A stretch of DNA of 64,000 nt from Branchipolynoe longqiensis (lineage: Eukaryota; Annelida; Polychaeta; Phyllodocida; Polynoidae), in NCBI GenBank assembly GCA_030323885.1, contig CM059197.1, positions 29,655,178 to 29,719,177 of the forward strand, given 5' to 3'. Both the position numbers and the translations under genes were made by a program. The notes under the pieces were generated by a model. The model did no database searches and was not told the origin of the DNA. It saw nothing but the letters and a program-made list of their open reading frames with translations. Below are positions 31,120-42,596 of this stretch, in pieces (within the stretch, counting starts at the first letter, position 1; each line of letters begins with the position of its first letter).

Positions 31120-31475
31120 CCAGACGGGGGGTGGCCGAATGAGTAGAGCGTCCAGTCTTCTGTTTTGGGAGATCGGGAGATGCGAACCCATGAGTTTGTG
31201 AGTTCGAATTCTGGTCGAGTCAAACCAATGACTTAAAAATGTATACATGTCGTTTCCTAGCCTGGTGCTCCGCATTATTAGGATAGGGCAAGGACTGGTT
31301 GGTTTAGTGTCAGGATAATGTGACTGAATGGGATATTAGGTCATGATGCTGGTGGCCTGGTTTCCAAGTGGGGCAGCACTATAAAGTCACATGAGTGCGC
31401 ACTGTCACAAGTCAGTACCTGTCCTGATATGACCTTAGATGTTACCAGGATATAAACTCCAACAACCAACCTTGT
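31120..31475 (+). mobile_element. SINE-1, near full length
   Basis: GGACCAGACGGGGGGTGGCC head to CTTAGATGTTACCAGGATAT tail. Confidence 0.9.
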
Positions 31476-31485
31476 TGCAACCTAG

Positions 31486-31808
31486 CCTGGGCCGCGTTCA
31501 GGCTCCGTCTCGGAGGCGCCTCGGAGGTGCCGGTGACGTCAGGCTAGTCTGAACGACAACAGCAGTTGGTCGCCTCGAAAATGGCCGCCCCCCCATAGGC
31601 AGCGGCCATTTGCAATGGACAAGCTGTGCTGTAATTGGCTGAAAGCACTGAATGTGGCAGCCATTTTCGAGGCGCTTTTCATCTCTAGTCTGAAAAGGGA
31701 GGCGTCTCAGAGACGTCGCCGAGATGCACCCTGAACGGAAATAGGCCAAAAAGCATCGCCGAGACGTTGCCGAGGCGCCTCCGAGACGGACCCTGAACGC
31801 GGCCCAGG
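31486..31808. mobile_element. MITE family M11, copy 1
   Basis: Inverted ends CCTGGGCCGCGTTCAGG followed by CTCCGTCTCGGAGGCGCCTC. The centre contains GGCCATTTGCAATGG and ATTGGCTGAAAGCA, shared with 22.2 and 54.3 kb. No clear target duplication. Confidence 0.88.
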
Positions 31809-31867
31809 TAATGGTATGGGGAGGCAGAGGTAGATGGAGGTAGAGTGGGGTAGATGGGGAGGGGCAG

Positions 31868-31945
31868 AGACTGTCACAAGTCGGTACCCGTCATGATATG
31901 ACCTTAGATGTTGCCAGGAGATAGAACGGCAACAACCAAATATGT
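31868..31945 (+). mobile_element. SINE-1 3' tail fragment
   Basis: CTGTCACAAGTCGGTACCCG to AGATAGAACGGCAACAACC. Confidence 0.8.
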
Positions 31946-32075
31946 GCAAAGTGGGTGCTCAGCTAATTTGGCCATTCCGTCTGGAGTAAATTGTCGTCAT
32001 TCATTGAGAAACTTTGTCAGCCAGATGTTGCTCCCCAGATGTTGCTCCCCACTGACCTACTGACCTACTTTCCAG

Positions 32076-32214
32076 AGAAGCTTGTGCTGCTCGCCATTCT
32101 GCTCGGGCTGTCGGTGACGACTGTCAATGCCCAGCAGCCCTTTAAGCGGAACAACGAGGGGAAGCGGATCTGGATGATTCAGGTCGGCCATGACTGGGGC
32201 GGCCATGAGTATCT
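32076..32214 (+). CDS. Host gene exon: signal peptide and mature N-terminus
   Basis: Preceded by CTACTTTCCAG and followed by GTAAGT. Encodes the signal peptide, then KRIWMIQVGHDWGGHEY. The frame is also open upstream to an ATG at 32039, which would add a 12-residue lead; a short duplication (CCAGATGTTGCTCCC twice) there looks intronic. Ends in phase 2. Confidence 0.8.
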
Positions 32215-35200
32215 GTAAGTGTTTGTTTTGTTTGTTTGCTGGGGTTTTATGTCCTAACATCTATGGTTATATCAGCACGGGCACCGACTTGTGATTGTGC
32301 ACACTCGTGGCGACATTATAGTGCGGCCTCACTGGCCCGGGAGACCAGCCTGCTGGCACCATAGCTCAATTTCCCACACATTCACATTATCCTGATAATG
32401 TACTAACCAGTGCTTGTCCTATCCTATTAATGCTGAGTGCCATGCTAGGTAGTTATGGTGTTCATCTACAGGAAAGACACAAAATATATTTAGAAAGTAA
32501 CAAGAAGTACATGAAGAAATAATGTGCCTATTATAACCCATAGTAGACCTACCGTGGCTAGCTACGACAAAAGCATCATATCTATCACAGCACACATCTG
32601 GAATGAACAACCAAGCGCAACCAGAAACATAAAATCCATTGAAGCGTACAAAAAACACATAAATCAAACAAAACGACTTGCCCCAGGAACCAATGGACAC
32701 CATAGCCATTCGAGGGTTTTGGTGTGTCGAAATGTCACGCATCAAGAATGGTAATTGTGGACCAGGAAGCTTTGAGATAAATGCACTTGCAAATTGCTAA
32801 CAAAGCGTACAATACTAAATCAATCTAAACCCTTTGCGATTACTTTCAGGGATGAGGCCGGCTACCTCAAAGGATTTGCTTTTGGATTGATTGACCTAGG
32901 TGAGATATGAAATATGGTAATTAATGTCACAACCAGAAGTGCGAAACTGTCACTGTTTTAAATATTTCCATATCAAACAAGTAGAGTCCATCTTTAATCT
33001 GCTCTTGATAAACCTCTCAGGTATTCAATTTAAAGTTTTTAAAACCTGATGTATGTGAATGCTAACATGAACTAAACCAATGTATCCTTTCAAACATGAT
33101 ACTAACCTGTTTGGTTTAGTAGTTAGGTAGAAAACTGCCGGAGCTACTCAACAAACGTCCTCCCGTTGTGAGTAGATTATGCTAATTGCTGGACCCGGAT
33201 GTGCTTCCTTCTCCCTGGGCTACGAGTAGCCAGAGGCGTAGTACCGAGGTCGAATTATAATATACTAGTATATTATTTAATTATACCTTCCGTAGATAAT
33301 CGGGCATAAATAGGGAGCAGAATGGAGCTCATTTCAGTAGTGTTGAGTTTTTAAGAGATGACCATTGCTTACAATTACAGTGTGCAATGCTAACGCTATG
33401 GATTGCCGTAATGTGTGGGACAAGTACGAGAACTGCTGGAACAATGGCGCTCCAGGCGAACACCCCTCTGGAGGAATTGGTGAGGAAACTCTGCTCTTTT
33501 TGTCATTTTATTATTGTTTGCTGTTGGAGGATTTGGGAGCTGGATTGATGGTAGATACAAACTTCACCCCGTACTACTGCAGTAGGGGTGCAAACCAACC
33601 TTATATAAAAGCTGTCGAAAATGCGGGTCAAAGAATTGAGAGCCTAATTTCACAATCTAAGAAGCAACATTTATTCTTTACATCTATCTTATTGATAGCC
33701 CGCTACCTTTGAGTTGAAAAATATAATATAATATCTAGTTTAATGAGATTTAAAAGTGAAATCGACGGCGTTCTGCAGCCGCCATCTTGTCTTTTTGCAT
33801 TCTCTGTCATTCACCAACTCTGTGTTCATATAAGTAACCATGTGACACTGGTGCCAGGCATTCTACTTGTTGTTCCATACTAACGCTATTTTCGACCGTA
33901 TTTATATAGGGTTGGTATTCACCCGTGTACTACAAGTACCGGGTGAATCTTTTATCTAGATTGATGGGTGTTTCATTGTTAAAGTTGCGTAGTCTGATAG
34001 TTTTGAGTTTCTGTCACTTTTCTGAGCTAAATATATTAAATTGATATAGTTTACTTCACATCAGTTTGAAGTAACTTGATTTTAATTTGCTAACTTTGGA
34101 GATATTTGGAATGCAAACATTCAAAATTAATGTTGGCAAACATGTCAAAATTGACTCCATGGGCTTCAGGAGTAACAGATTTTATTACATTGACTCCACA
34201 TTCCCTTATATGTGGCAACAAATGCTTAATGAGTGCATCGTTATCTAAGTTAGCTATGTAGAATCAAATCTGGATAATTGTGTTGGTTTTGATAATTTTA
34301 TAATGTAATACTTTATCGGACTATGCAGCTTTAAATACTATGAAATATTGGCTCACATGTATCAAATATCGGTCTGTTTTCATTGGGCGCGTTTTGCACT
34401 TTAGTTAGCCATTTAAAATATAAATTACTTCAAACTAAATTAATCTGCAACATATGACAAACCAAAAACCATCGGACAATGCAAATGCAACTTAAAACAA
34501 TTCTCGCCTTGAATATTATTAACTTTTGCTGCCGACACTGTGTAAAGCCCCACTACCAGTCAAACAATCACCCGGGGACCAGGTGGGATGGCCGAATGAA
34601 TTAGAGAGTCCGTCTCCCGTGTTGGTAGACCCTGGGATCGTCGCTTCGAACCCTGGTCGAGTCAAACCAATGACTTAAAAATGTATACTTGTCGCTTCCT
34701 AGCCAGGCGCTCGGCATTATTAGGATAGGGCAAGGACTGGTTGTCTCAGTGTAAGGATAATGTGACTGAGTGGGATATCAGGTCATGGTGCTGGCGGCCT
34801 GGTCTCCCAGTGGGGCAGCACTATAAGTCACCATGAGTGCGCACTGTCACAAGTCGGTACCCGTCCTGATATGACCGTAGATGTTACTAGGATGTGAGAC
34901 TACAACAAACAAACAAACAAACAAACCAGGTGGCCCAACTTTGCACCACATCGCCCTCTGGCGGATTAGTTCCATTGCTGCGCTCAGTACTGACTGCTTG
35001 CTGCTCGTGCCGCCAGGTCTGATCGGCAACTGGTACGACGCGTGTACGGGGTGGGTGCCGACGGTGGAGCGGATACACACGTTTGACTTCACCATTCCGC
35101 ACATCAAGCAGCAGTACACTTACTTCTGGGTGAAGAAGGGCCAGCAGTCGTCCTTCAATCCGACCAACCTCGCCAACGCCAAGCTCGGTGAGTTATCTAT

Positions 35201-37886
35201 CATTGAAGGGCAGAGAGTGAACAATGTCGACCGCACCCCCACTCTCTGCTCTCATGTATGTGCTCCCTTCCCTCTCTCAGTGCTCTCTTCCTCACTCTTT
35301 CGCTCGCTCACTCTCACTACCCCACTCGCTCTTTTGCTACCTCGCTCGCTCTTTTGCTACCTTGCTGGCTCTTTTGCCACCTCCTTTGCTTTTTTGCTAC
35401 CTCCCTTGCTTTTTTGCTATCTCCCTCGCTCTTTTGCTACCTCCCTCGCTCTTTTGCTACCGCCATCGCTCTTTTTCTACTTCCCTCTCTTTTGCCACGT
35501 TCCTTGCACTTTTCTTACCTCCCTTGCTCTTCTTCTACCTTCCTCTCTTTTGCTACCTCCCTCTCTTTTGCTACCTGCCCTGCTCTTTTGCTACCTGCCC
35601 TGCTCTTTTGCTACCTCCCTTGCTCTTTTGCTACCTCCCTCACTCTTTTGCTACCTCCCTCACTCTTTTGCTACCTCCATCGCTCTTTTGCTACCTCCAT
35701 CGCTCCTTTGCTACCTCCATCGATCCTTTGCTACCTCCCTCGCTCTTTTGCTACCTCCCTCGCTCTTTTGCTACCTCCCTCGCTCTTTTGCTACCTCCCT
35801 CGCTCTTTTGCTACCTCATCTCTCGCTCCTTTGCTACTTCCATCGCTCCTTTGCTACCTGTCTCTTTTGCTACCTCCCTCGCTCTTTTGCTACCTCCCTC
35901 CCTCTCTTGCTACCTCCCTCTCTTGCTACCTCCCTCGCTCTTTTGCTACATCCCTCGCTCTTTTGCTACCTCCCTCGCTCTTTTGCTACCTCCCTCTCTT
36001 TTGCTACCTCCCTCACTCCTTTGCTACCTCCCTCACTATTTTGCTACCTCTCTCGCTCCTTTGCTACCACATCTGCGGTTTTACTACCCCGCTCACTCAT
36101 AGTCATTGGCTGCAAAAGCACGGCAACATTAATAATAATTAACTGCCTGTTTGACTTCCTCTACTGGCAGCCTTCCTCGATGGCTGGGCTAGTACAGAGC
36201 AATGTCTCGCACGTCTGACCAACATCCAGAACCGCATCCTTCGAAAGGAGCAGGTCTATCACTACCAGAACCCGACGGACGGATATAACGGAGTCATCAG
36301 TGGACAGGTGAGCCGAATGTCACCTCACATGCCTTCTGTATCAACAAGATCATTCCTGATAATATTATTGAAAGATATAACGCAGACACCGAGTGGAAGG
36401 TCGGGTGTTTGAATGCCGGCCGAGTCAAACAAGCGACTTATAAAATTAATATTTGTCACTACCTGGCCTGGCGCTCAACATTACTAGGATAGAACAAAGA
36501 CTAGTTAGCTTAATGTTAAGATAATGTAACTGAGTGAGATATCTGGTAACGGTGCTGGTGGCCTGTCTTCCACTGGGAAGCAAAACCCAAACTGTCGTTG
36601 CTGTCATTGAGTTGGTCTCATGTCCGACCATGCCATGGACAAGCGTGGTGAAGATGTTGAATCATACACCTCTCTCATGACTTCGTATGCCTCAACCATT
36701 TCCAACTGCATAACTGTGCAATAAAAATAATAATCCACTTTCTACTTCTGTTTGTGACCAGATGGGATGGCCGAATGAGTGAGCATCCGTCTCCTGTTTT
36801 GGGAGATCGGGGGATCCAAACCCATGGGTTTGTGGGTTCGAACCCTGGTCGAGTCAAACCAATGACTTTAAAATTTGTACTTGTCGCTTCCTAGCCAGGC
36901 ACTTGGAATTATTAGGATAGGGCAAGGACTGGTTGGCTCAGTGTCAGGATAATGTGACTGAGTGGGATATCAGGTCATGGTGCTGGCCATGTGGTCTCCC
37001 AGTGGGGCAGCACTATAAAGTCACCATGAGTGCGCACTGTCACAAGTCGGTACCCGGCCTTACATGGCCTTAGATGTTGCAGGACGTAAAACAAGAAACA
37101 AAACTTTTTATTCTTTTCTTCAAAGAGCGACGCCATCTTTGCCTCTGTCGACACCTTCACCCAGCCGCAGAAGGACACCTTGTACCAGTTCACCGCCAAT
37201 CGTATGTCGTGTTACCTGGCCGGACATGGCATGATGGCACGCAAGGATAATGGCTTCGTAAATGCATGGAACATGGGCTTCAATAAGTTGCGCGATGGCA
37301 ACAAATACAACGACTACTGCAAGCAGGCTAACTCACAGCATGGTAAGTTAGCACACATATTAGTGGCTTACTATTTGTTGTGGTGGCCGAATCTGGAGAG
37401 CACAGGCTTCCCATGTAGAAGGTTTGGAGTTCAAATCCCAGCCGAGTCAAACAAATTACTTATATTGTATAATTGATACTTGTCGCTTCCTAGTTATGGA
37501 GCTCGACATTAATAGGACAGGACAAGGACTGGTTAGCACAGTATCAGGATAACATGACTGAGTGGGATATTGGGTCATGGTGCTGGTAGCCTGGTCTTCC
37601 AGTGTATCCACACTATCAATTATCTATGAGTGTGCACTGTAACAAGTCGACACCCATCTTGACATAACCTTAGATGTTGGGACGTAAAACCACAACAAAC
37701 TATGCTTGTCATTGGGCTTGTTTAGTTCGTCCGCTATCCCGGACTGGCGTGGAACAACTAGGGGGCGACACCTGCCTGCTTCATTCTGGCACCACTTATC
37801 TACTCCCCTCCCCCCACCCCCCACATCCCCCCCCCCCCTCACCTGACTGTGGATACAACTTTCGTTTCCCACCAGGGAGGTCGTGA
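32076..37886 (+). CDS. Host gene: secreted SBP_bac_3/PBP2-like protein, multi-exon
   Basis: Seven exons at 32076-32214, 32850-32899, 33381-33479, 35017-35187, 36171-36307, 37126-37342 and 37876-37886. All borders are GT-AG and all joins keep frame, giving about 274 residues. It starts with a hydrophobic signal peptide (KLVLLAILLGLSVTTVNA, cleavage likely before QQPF). The fold cues match type-2 periplasmic binding proteins: GYLKGFAFGLIDLV, GLIGNWYDACTGW, ERIHTFDFTIPH, YFWVKKG, AFLDGWASTEQCL and a C-terminal FVNAWNMGFNKLRDGNKY. Seven cysteines suggest disulfides in an extracellular protein. Bacterial relatives bind amino acids; the animal function is unknown to me. The start codon is either in an unseen upstream exon or at 32039 in frame. 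The last exon (three codons and a stop) is the least certain. Confidence 0.82.
32222..32460 (-). mobile_element. SINE-1 fragment in intron 1
   Basis: Starts 8 bp after the donor: TGTTTGTTTGCTGGGGTTTT, the inverse of the SINE tail, to AATGCTGAGTGCCATGCTAG. Confidence 0.85.
32462..32760 (+). pseudogene. LINE C-terminal fragment in intron 1
   Basis: Frame around 32524-32700 reads THSRPTVASYDKS, TAHIWNEQPSATRNI and EAYKKHI, the W-N-P and K-x-Y-K pattern of LINE ORF2 C-termini. It may belong to the same family as the RT at 38.2-39.7 kb. Confidence 0.6.
32850..32899 (+). CDS. Host gene exon 2
   Basis: 50-bp exon between TACTTTCAG and GTGAGA. Encodes DEAGYLKGFAFGLIDL, the conserved G-F-x-x-D-L segment of the binding-protein fold. 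Confidence 0.88.
33381..33479 (+). CDS. Host gene exon 3
   Basis: Between TTACAATTACAG and GTGAGG. Encodes VCNANAMDCRNVWDKYENCW and NNGAPGEHPSGGI, with three cysteines. Confidence 0.9.
33552..33958. mobile_element. MITE family M1, copy E (intron 3)
   Basis: 407 bp; TAGATACAAACTTCACC to GTGAATCTTTTATCTA. Flanked by GATTGATGG at 33543-33551 and 33959-33967, a perfect 9-bp duplication. Confidence 0.93.
33983..34330. mobile_element. MITE family M3, copy 2 (intron 3)
   Basis: 348 bp; AGTTGCGTAGTCTGATAG to ATCGGACTATGCAGCT. TTAA on both sides (33979-33982, 34331-34334). Confidence 0.92.
34574..34920 (+). mobile_element. SINE-1, near full length (intron 3)
   Basis: GGACCAGGTGGGATGGCCG head to CTAGGATGTGAGACTACAAC tail with CAAA repeats; ends about 95 bp before the exon 4 acceptor. 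Confidence 0.92.
35017..35187 (+). CDS. Host gene exon 4
   Basis: Between GTGCCGCCAG and GTGAGT. Encodes LIGNWYDACTGWVPTVERIH, DFTIPHIKQQYTYFWVKKG and NPTNLANAKL: the hinge-strand and second-lobe entry of the fold. Confidence 0.92.
35270..36085. repeat. 20-bp minisatellite in intron 4
   Basis: About 40 copies of CTCCCTCGCTCTTTTGCTAC with variants. The unit is not a multiple of three, so all three plus frames stay open as stop-free repeats; the 445-codon frame through here is not a gene. Pyrimidine-rich on the coding strand. Confidence 0.95.
36171..36307 (+). CDS. Host gene exon 5
   Basis: Between CTCTACTGGCAG and GTGAGC. Encodes AFLDGWASTEQCLARLTNIQ and HYQNPTDGYNGVISGQ; ends in phase 0. 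Confidence 0.92.
36378..36602 (+). mobile_element. SINE-1, head type 2, partial (intron 5)
   Basis: CACCGAGTGGAAGGTCGGGT, GCCGGCCGAGTCAAAC and a diverged body; the 3' end is missing. Confidence 0.75.
36758..37106 (+). mobile_element. SINE-1, near full length (intron 5)
   Basis: GACCAGATGGGATGGCCGA head to GGCCTTAGATGTTGCAGGAC tail; ends about 20 bp before the exon 6 acceptor, so its A/T-rich tail abuts the polypyrimidine tract. Confidence 0.92.
37126..37342 (+). CDS. Host gene exon 6
   Basis: Between CTTTTCTTCAAAG and GTAAGT. Encodes SDAIFASVDTFTQPQKDTLY, CYLAGHGMMARKDNG, FVNAWNMGFNKLRDG and YNDYCKQANSQH, the C-terminal helices of the binding-protein fold. Confidence 0.92.
37378..37702 (+). 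mobile_element. SINE-1, head type 2 (intron 6)
   Basis: GTGGCCGAATCTGGAGAGCA head, GTTCAAATCCCAGCCGAG, body and CCTTAGATGTTGGGACGT tail. Confidence 0.85.
37876..37886 (+). CDS. Host gene last coding exon (tentative)
   Basis: A good acceptor (TTTCGTTTCCCACCAG) followed by GGAGGTCGTGA completes the split Gly codon and adds Arg-Ser-stop. The 3' UTR would follow; no AATAAA is obvious before LINE sequence starts near 38.25 kb. Confidence 0.45.
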
Positions 37887-38249
37887 GTTTAATCCTTATT
37901 TTATTGAGGCTGTATTTATACTGTCCATAGCATATAAGCCCGGGTACCCAGGCTTGTTTTCAATGCTGGCCAGTTGTAGTGTTGGTGTTATCTTACCACA
38001 CAGTGGCTGCTGATAAGGTATTTGATTGCCTGCATTTCAGTAGCATATAGATAATTGGTTGGTATGGTTAATAGCCTATGTTAGTTTTTTTTGGATTTTC
38101 TTGGTATATATGTATTTATTTTTCTACTCTTATTACTAGACTAGCCTACTCCTATTTACATATCATAGGCTTGTACATAGCTGTGTGGTGTGTTATCTGG
38201 CTACTTTTGGCATGGTTACTTTCCATTGGGCGTCCCGCTGGTGGGCCGT

Positions 38250-39690
38250 GACATATCACATGCCCCTTTGCGGTGCAGCTTAATGGGGGTTTCCTAGCCT
38301 TATTTTGCACAGATATTTTTTGTAAGTTTTTAGGTCAGGAATTTGTCATTCCTTTACCGTTTGGGCATTCCACACCTTGGCAGCCATTTCCAGCGTGCTT
38401 CTCTCATGAGCTTTTATTTGCCTTCTGGTCTGCTTTAGTAGTGGCGCATTATTTGCTCTAGTAGCCCTTTGTGGTTTTGTTAGAAGTTTAATGTTTTGAC
38501 TATAAGCTATATGCTAATGTTTTCAAATGAATTATTCTCCTATTTTCTAGTAGTTTCACTTTGGTTCTTTTGTGTATGTCATACATTGGGTGCAGCTTGT
38601 CTACTCTTAGACAGATTTTTAGGGCTCTGTTCTGCAGTGTTTGCAGTTTTTTAGTAGTTCTTTTCTCGCACCCATGTAGTTTACATCTCCATGCCCTTGA
38701 AGATTTTTATTGACATTTCTTGTGTCATGTAGTCTCTTAGCTTTGCAAATAGCCACAGTTTGTGGTTTACTTTTTGTATCATTTTATTTATATATAGGTT
38801 GTAGTTTAGTTGGCTGTCCAACTGAAGGCCTAGGTATTTGTAATGGTCTACATTTTCTAGTGTTTGGTTTCCTAACTTACAGTGTAGTTTTCTTTCTGGC
38901 ATTTGTTTATGCGAGAAGAGTACTGTTTTTGATTTGCTTGTGTTGGTTATTTTGTTGGACTCACACCACTCATCTAGTTTTAGTAGGAGTTTATTTAGTT
39001 TAGTTATTACCTCCTCTTCTGTGGTGCCATTTGCGTATATGACTGTCATCTGCATATAGTTGGAGGCATTCAGTTTGCAACCATTTTTCAAGGTCGTTTA
39101 TATAGATTATAAAGAGTAGTGGCCCTAACACTGACCCTTGGGGTACACCACATGTGACAGGTTGGTTGTCTGATAGTGTATTGTTTATTTTTGTTTTCTG
39201 TTGCCTGTTGTTCAGGTAGCATCTTATCCAATCCATAGTGTTGGATTTTATGCCCATGGTTTTTAGTTTTTCCAGTAGGATTTTGTGGTCTACTGTGTCA
39301 AATGCTTTGCTGAAGTTAATGAAGGCGGCTCCAACTAATTGTTTTTGGTTCATTGATGCCATTATGTCATTTGTTAGGGTAGCTATTGTTTTTGATGTGG
39401 AGTGCAGTTTCCTGAAGCCCCCTTGTCCTTTGTTTAGTATATCGGTTTTTTCCAGGTGTTCATTGATGTGTGTATGTAACACTTTTTCAATGAGCTTGCC
39501 TGGGGTTTGAAGAATTGATATTGGCCTGTAGTTTCCCATGTTTTGTTTGTCTCCACCTTTGTGAATGTGGGTGATGGTTGCCATTTTCCAGGCTGAGATA
39601 AAATGCCCCTGCTCAAAGGAGATGTTGAATAGGTCTAGTATGGTGGCCAGGATGGCTTGGAGTGCCTCTTTCAGTATTTCGGTTGGTTAA
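38250..39690 (-). pseudogene. LINE reverse transcriptase, 5'-truncated
   Basis: Minus-strand ORF2 from SAWKMATITHIHKGGDKQN through NYRPISILQT, GAAFINFSKAFDTVDH (motif A), CGVPQGSVLGPLLFIIYIND (motif B) and LQLYADD (catalytic). A frameshift right after YADD separates it from the thumb region (CESNKITNTSKSKTVLFS, YKYLGLQLDSQLNY). The C-terminal part continues below 38.68 kb in other frames (KLQTLQNRALKICLRVDKLH; PDLKTYKKYL). Several frame breaks make it non-functional. No endonuclease domain is seen. Clade not assigned. Confidence 0.93.
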
Positions 39691-39716
39691 TCCTCGTCAA
39701 TGCCTTATATAGTCCT

Positions 39717-40265
39717 GGGGCCATATGCATAGGGCGGTGTTAGCGAGCCAAAACTGGGTTTGGATGGGATTTCTAGTTTAGGGGCGAAAAGTCAGTATGC
39801 ACGGAGCAGTGTTACGCAAACACAGTGAGTCTAAGATTGGGTAGGCTAACACCACTCTGAACTAGGTTTAAGGGTGGTGTTAGCTACCGATTAGGCCCAA
39901 ATCTATTCAATGCTATCATATTTAACAGAATAACATAATCAAAAAGTGAAATTTGCCCAAATTAAACCAGAAATCGAAGCGATATTAACGCCGCTGCCGA
40001 ATTTTGGTCAAATTAAACTAATAATCGAACCTATATTAACGCCGCCGCCGCCGAGGGATCGGCGGCGATATTGTCAAATAGCGGTGCTCACTGGGAACGG
40101 GCTCAGATGGATTTCCCAAATCTATAAATAACATATGTTAGCTCACGCCTCCACGCTTTGGCTCCATACATACCCCGTGACCTATTTCCCAACCCAGGTG
40201 TTAGCTAACCCGAATGCAGTCCTTAACACCGGAGCCGATAAATAATTCTTCATGCATACGGCCCT
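39717..40265. mobile_element. MITE family M12, copy 2
   Basis: Ends CTGGGGCCATATGCATAG and, inverted, CCAGGGCCGTATGCATG; GTGTTAGCG follows the left end. The centre carries the inverse of TTAATATCGCCGCC and AATATGATAGCATTGAATAG, as in copy 1. Confidence 0.7.
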
Positions 40266-40612
40266 GGAGGGCATCACTTTCTTTTGGTTTAAATCATCAC
40301 TTGTATATAATTATGCATGAATATAATTGTTATCTTTACTGAAGAAACTCCTGTTCCCAAATTGATTGATTGGTGGTTGCTTAACGCAGTGTCGGCAGCA
40401 AAGGCCATATTTACGGCTGTTCCCAAATAATGACCCCCCCCCCCAACACACACACACCCCACCTACCCCGTTCTCAATACAGCATTAGGGCTTTTTTCTT
40501 CGTTGTTTTTAAAAATTGTGAATGGAATTTTATACATGTTGTCAGTGCTGAAACACTGGTCTTCTAACGATAAAATAAAGCAATGTGTGATAGTAAAGAT
40601 GCTTTCGGTTAG
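40266..40612. other. No gene; LINE stem-loop remnant
   Basis: AT-rich. At 40541-40566 (minus) GAAGACCAGTGTTTCAGCAC resembles the LINE 3' stem-loop. Confidence 0.55.
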
Positions 40613-41189
40613 AAATGGTAAATTTTTAATGGAAGTTAGTTAGATAATAAGTTAAATGGTAAATTTGTAATGGAAGTTAGTTAGATAATAAGTTAAATGG
40701 TAAATTTCTAATGGAAGTTAGTTAGATAATAAGTTAAATGGTAAATTTGTAATGGAAGTTAGTTAGATAATAAGTTAAATGGTAAATTTCTAATGGAAGT
40801 TAGTTAGATAATAAGTTAAATGGTAAATTTCTAATGAAAGTTAGTTAGATAATAAGTTAAATGGTAAATTTCTAATGGAAGTTAGTTAGATAATAAGTTA
40901 AATGGTAAATTTCTAATGGAAGTTAGTTAGATAATAAGTTAAATGGTAAATTTCTAATGGAAGTTAGTTAGATAATAAGTTAAATGGTAAATTTCTAATG
41001 GAAGTTAGTTAGATAATAAGTTAAATGGTAAATTTCTAATGGAAGTTAGTTAGATAATAAGTTAAATGGTAAATTTCTAATGGAAGTTAGTTAGATAATA
41101 AGTTAAATGGTAAATTTCTAATGGAAGTTAGTTAGATAATAAGTTAAATGGTAAATTTCTAATGGAAGTTAGTTAGATAATAAGTTAAA
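40613..41189. repeat. 41-bp minisatellite
   Basis: About 14 near-identical units (AAATGGTAAATTTCTAATGG then AAGTTAGTTAGATAATAAGT). Differences are confined to one position (TTTCTAA, TTTGTAA, TTTTTAA). AT-rich, with no coding sense. Confidence 0.97.
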
Positions 41190-42590
41190 TAGATGTGCTG
41201 CACCTCGTGATCACATGGCACGAATATAATTATCTTTACTGAAGATAACAATGATAGTGATAATTATGAATTCTGCATTTTAAAAAGATTAAACTTCACG
41301 CATGTTTTCAACTCGCGTTACGATTATATTAGTCGATATTCCCATCATGAGAACATTAATGTTGTTAGTACGTCAACCCACAATTAAGTATTCTTTCTCT
41401 TTTGTGTTTGTAGGTAAAGTGGGAGTTGTCGACTGCATTACGCTCTAAGGATCCAGAGGTTTTATGTTCTAAGGATCCAGAAAGGGGGCAGGGGAGAGCT
41501 GGTCAAAAACCAGTCATGCGGGCAAATAGACTGTATCGCTTATGAATGATGAGCACTGGAGGCAACGTGGATCTTCAATTAACTAGAATAAAAATCAGAG
41601 ACGGAGGACATGCATGTTTATTTATGAATGTGTTAGGGAAAGCTATTGCACGTGACACCACTTTGATGTTATGAGTGCTATTTGTTTAGTCAAATGGTAA
41701 ATGGCTGTTCAGTGATCGGTCCAAAGTCTAACGTCTGCATATTGACTTATTGTGAGCAGGGGAAATTCCCTCTATCGGTGTTTGTGACTAGACCAGCAAG
41801 GGAATGTAGTAACAAAATATTAAAGGGACCAGATATAGGTCACTGAGACACTACCCATACTCCGACAAATGCTCTCCAAGCATACGTTTGCCAGTTTTCA
41901 GTTTATGCAACTACATATGTGGGGGGAGGGTGCTGACATTGGTTGCTTCTGTTGTGTTTTATTTACTCCAGCAGCACTGACACTTTTAGACACCCATTTC
42001 GAGAAAGAAATGTTAGAAATTGCAATCTAAAATGATAAATATAAAGTTCAAATGTATATTTATCATAACCAGCCACTTTTTGTGTGAATAATTGATTAAA
42101 TCATGTAGATTAATAGACTTTAAAAGTTGAATTGAGAGCTTTCTGTGGGTGCCATCTTGGTGGTTGCCATGGCTTCCCCTGTGTGTGGGGAACCCCTCTA
42201 GGTCATGTGATGAGGGAATCCCACCTATGTCATTCATACATCACAGACCTCAACTCTCCTCCCACATGTTCAGTGGCATGAACTGAACAAACTAAGCAAA
42301 GGTATGTTTGGAGAGCTTTTGATATTGGATTCGTTTGTATCTGGGTGAGGTATAGCCGGTGACTTTAATTGTTTTAGTACATGTCCCCAATGAAACAAAA
42401 ATGAAAAGATGTGATGCATGGCTAAAAGCCGAAATAAATCCACCTTTTGATATTAAAGCTGAATGGTATTTATGAATTTTTTCTACGAAACTAATGGTTC
42501 CGAATAATGTTTTATCGCACTATGAACTAGTAAAACTCCCTCACTATTACCACAGCGCAGAGCACTGACGTAATTTAAGCTTGGTTTGAT
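41190..42590. other. No gene seen
   Basis: AT-rich unique-looking sequence; no exon with consistent splice sites or protein similarity recognised. Confidence 0.55.
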
Positions 42591-42596
42591 TTTTAT

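Noticed and set aside
34881..36218. 445-codon plus-strand open frame
   Set aside because: It contains the real exon 4 but otherwise reads through SINE sequence, a donor site and the 20-bp minisatellite. Splice sites and protein similarity support only 35017-35187.
37674..37870. Upstream extension of the last host exon (DCGYNFRFPP)
   Set aside because: No AG acceptor precedes that stretch in a suitable place; the acceptor at 37875 joins in phase and leaves Gly-Arg-Ser-stop.
42009..42240. 74-codon minus-strand frame
   Set aside because: AT-rich, with no similarity or splice signals recognised.
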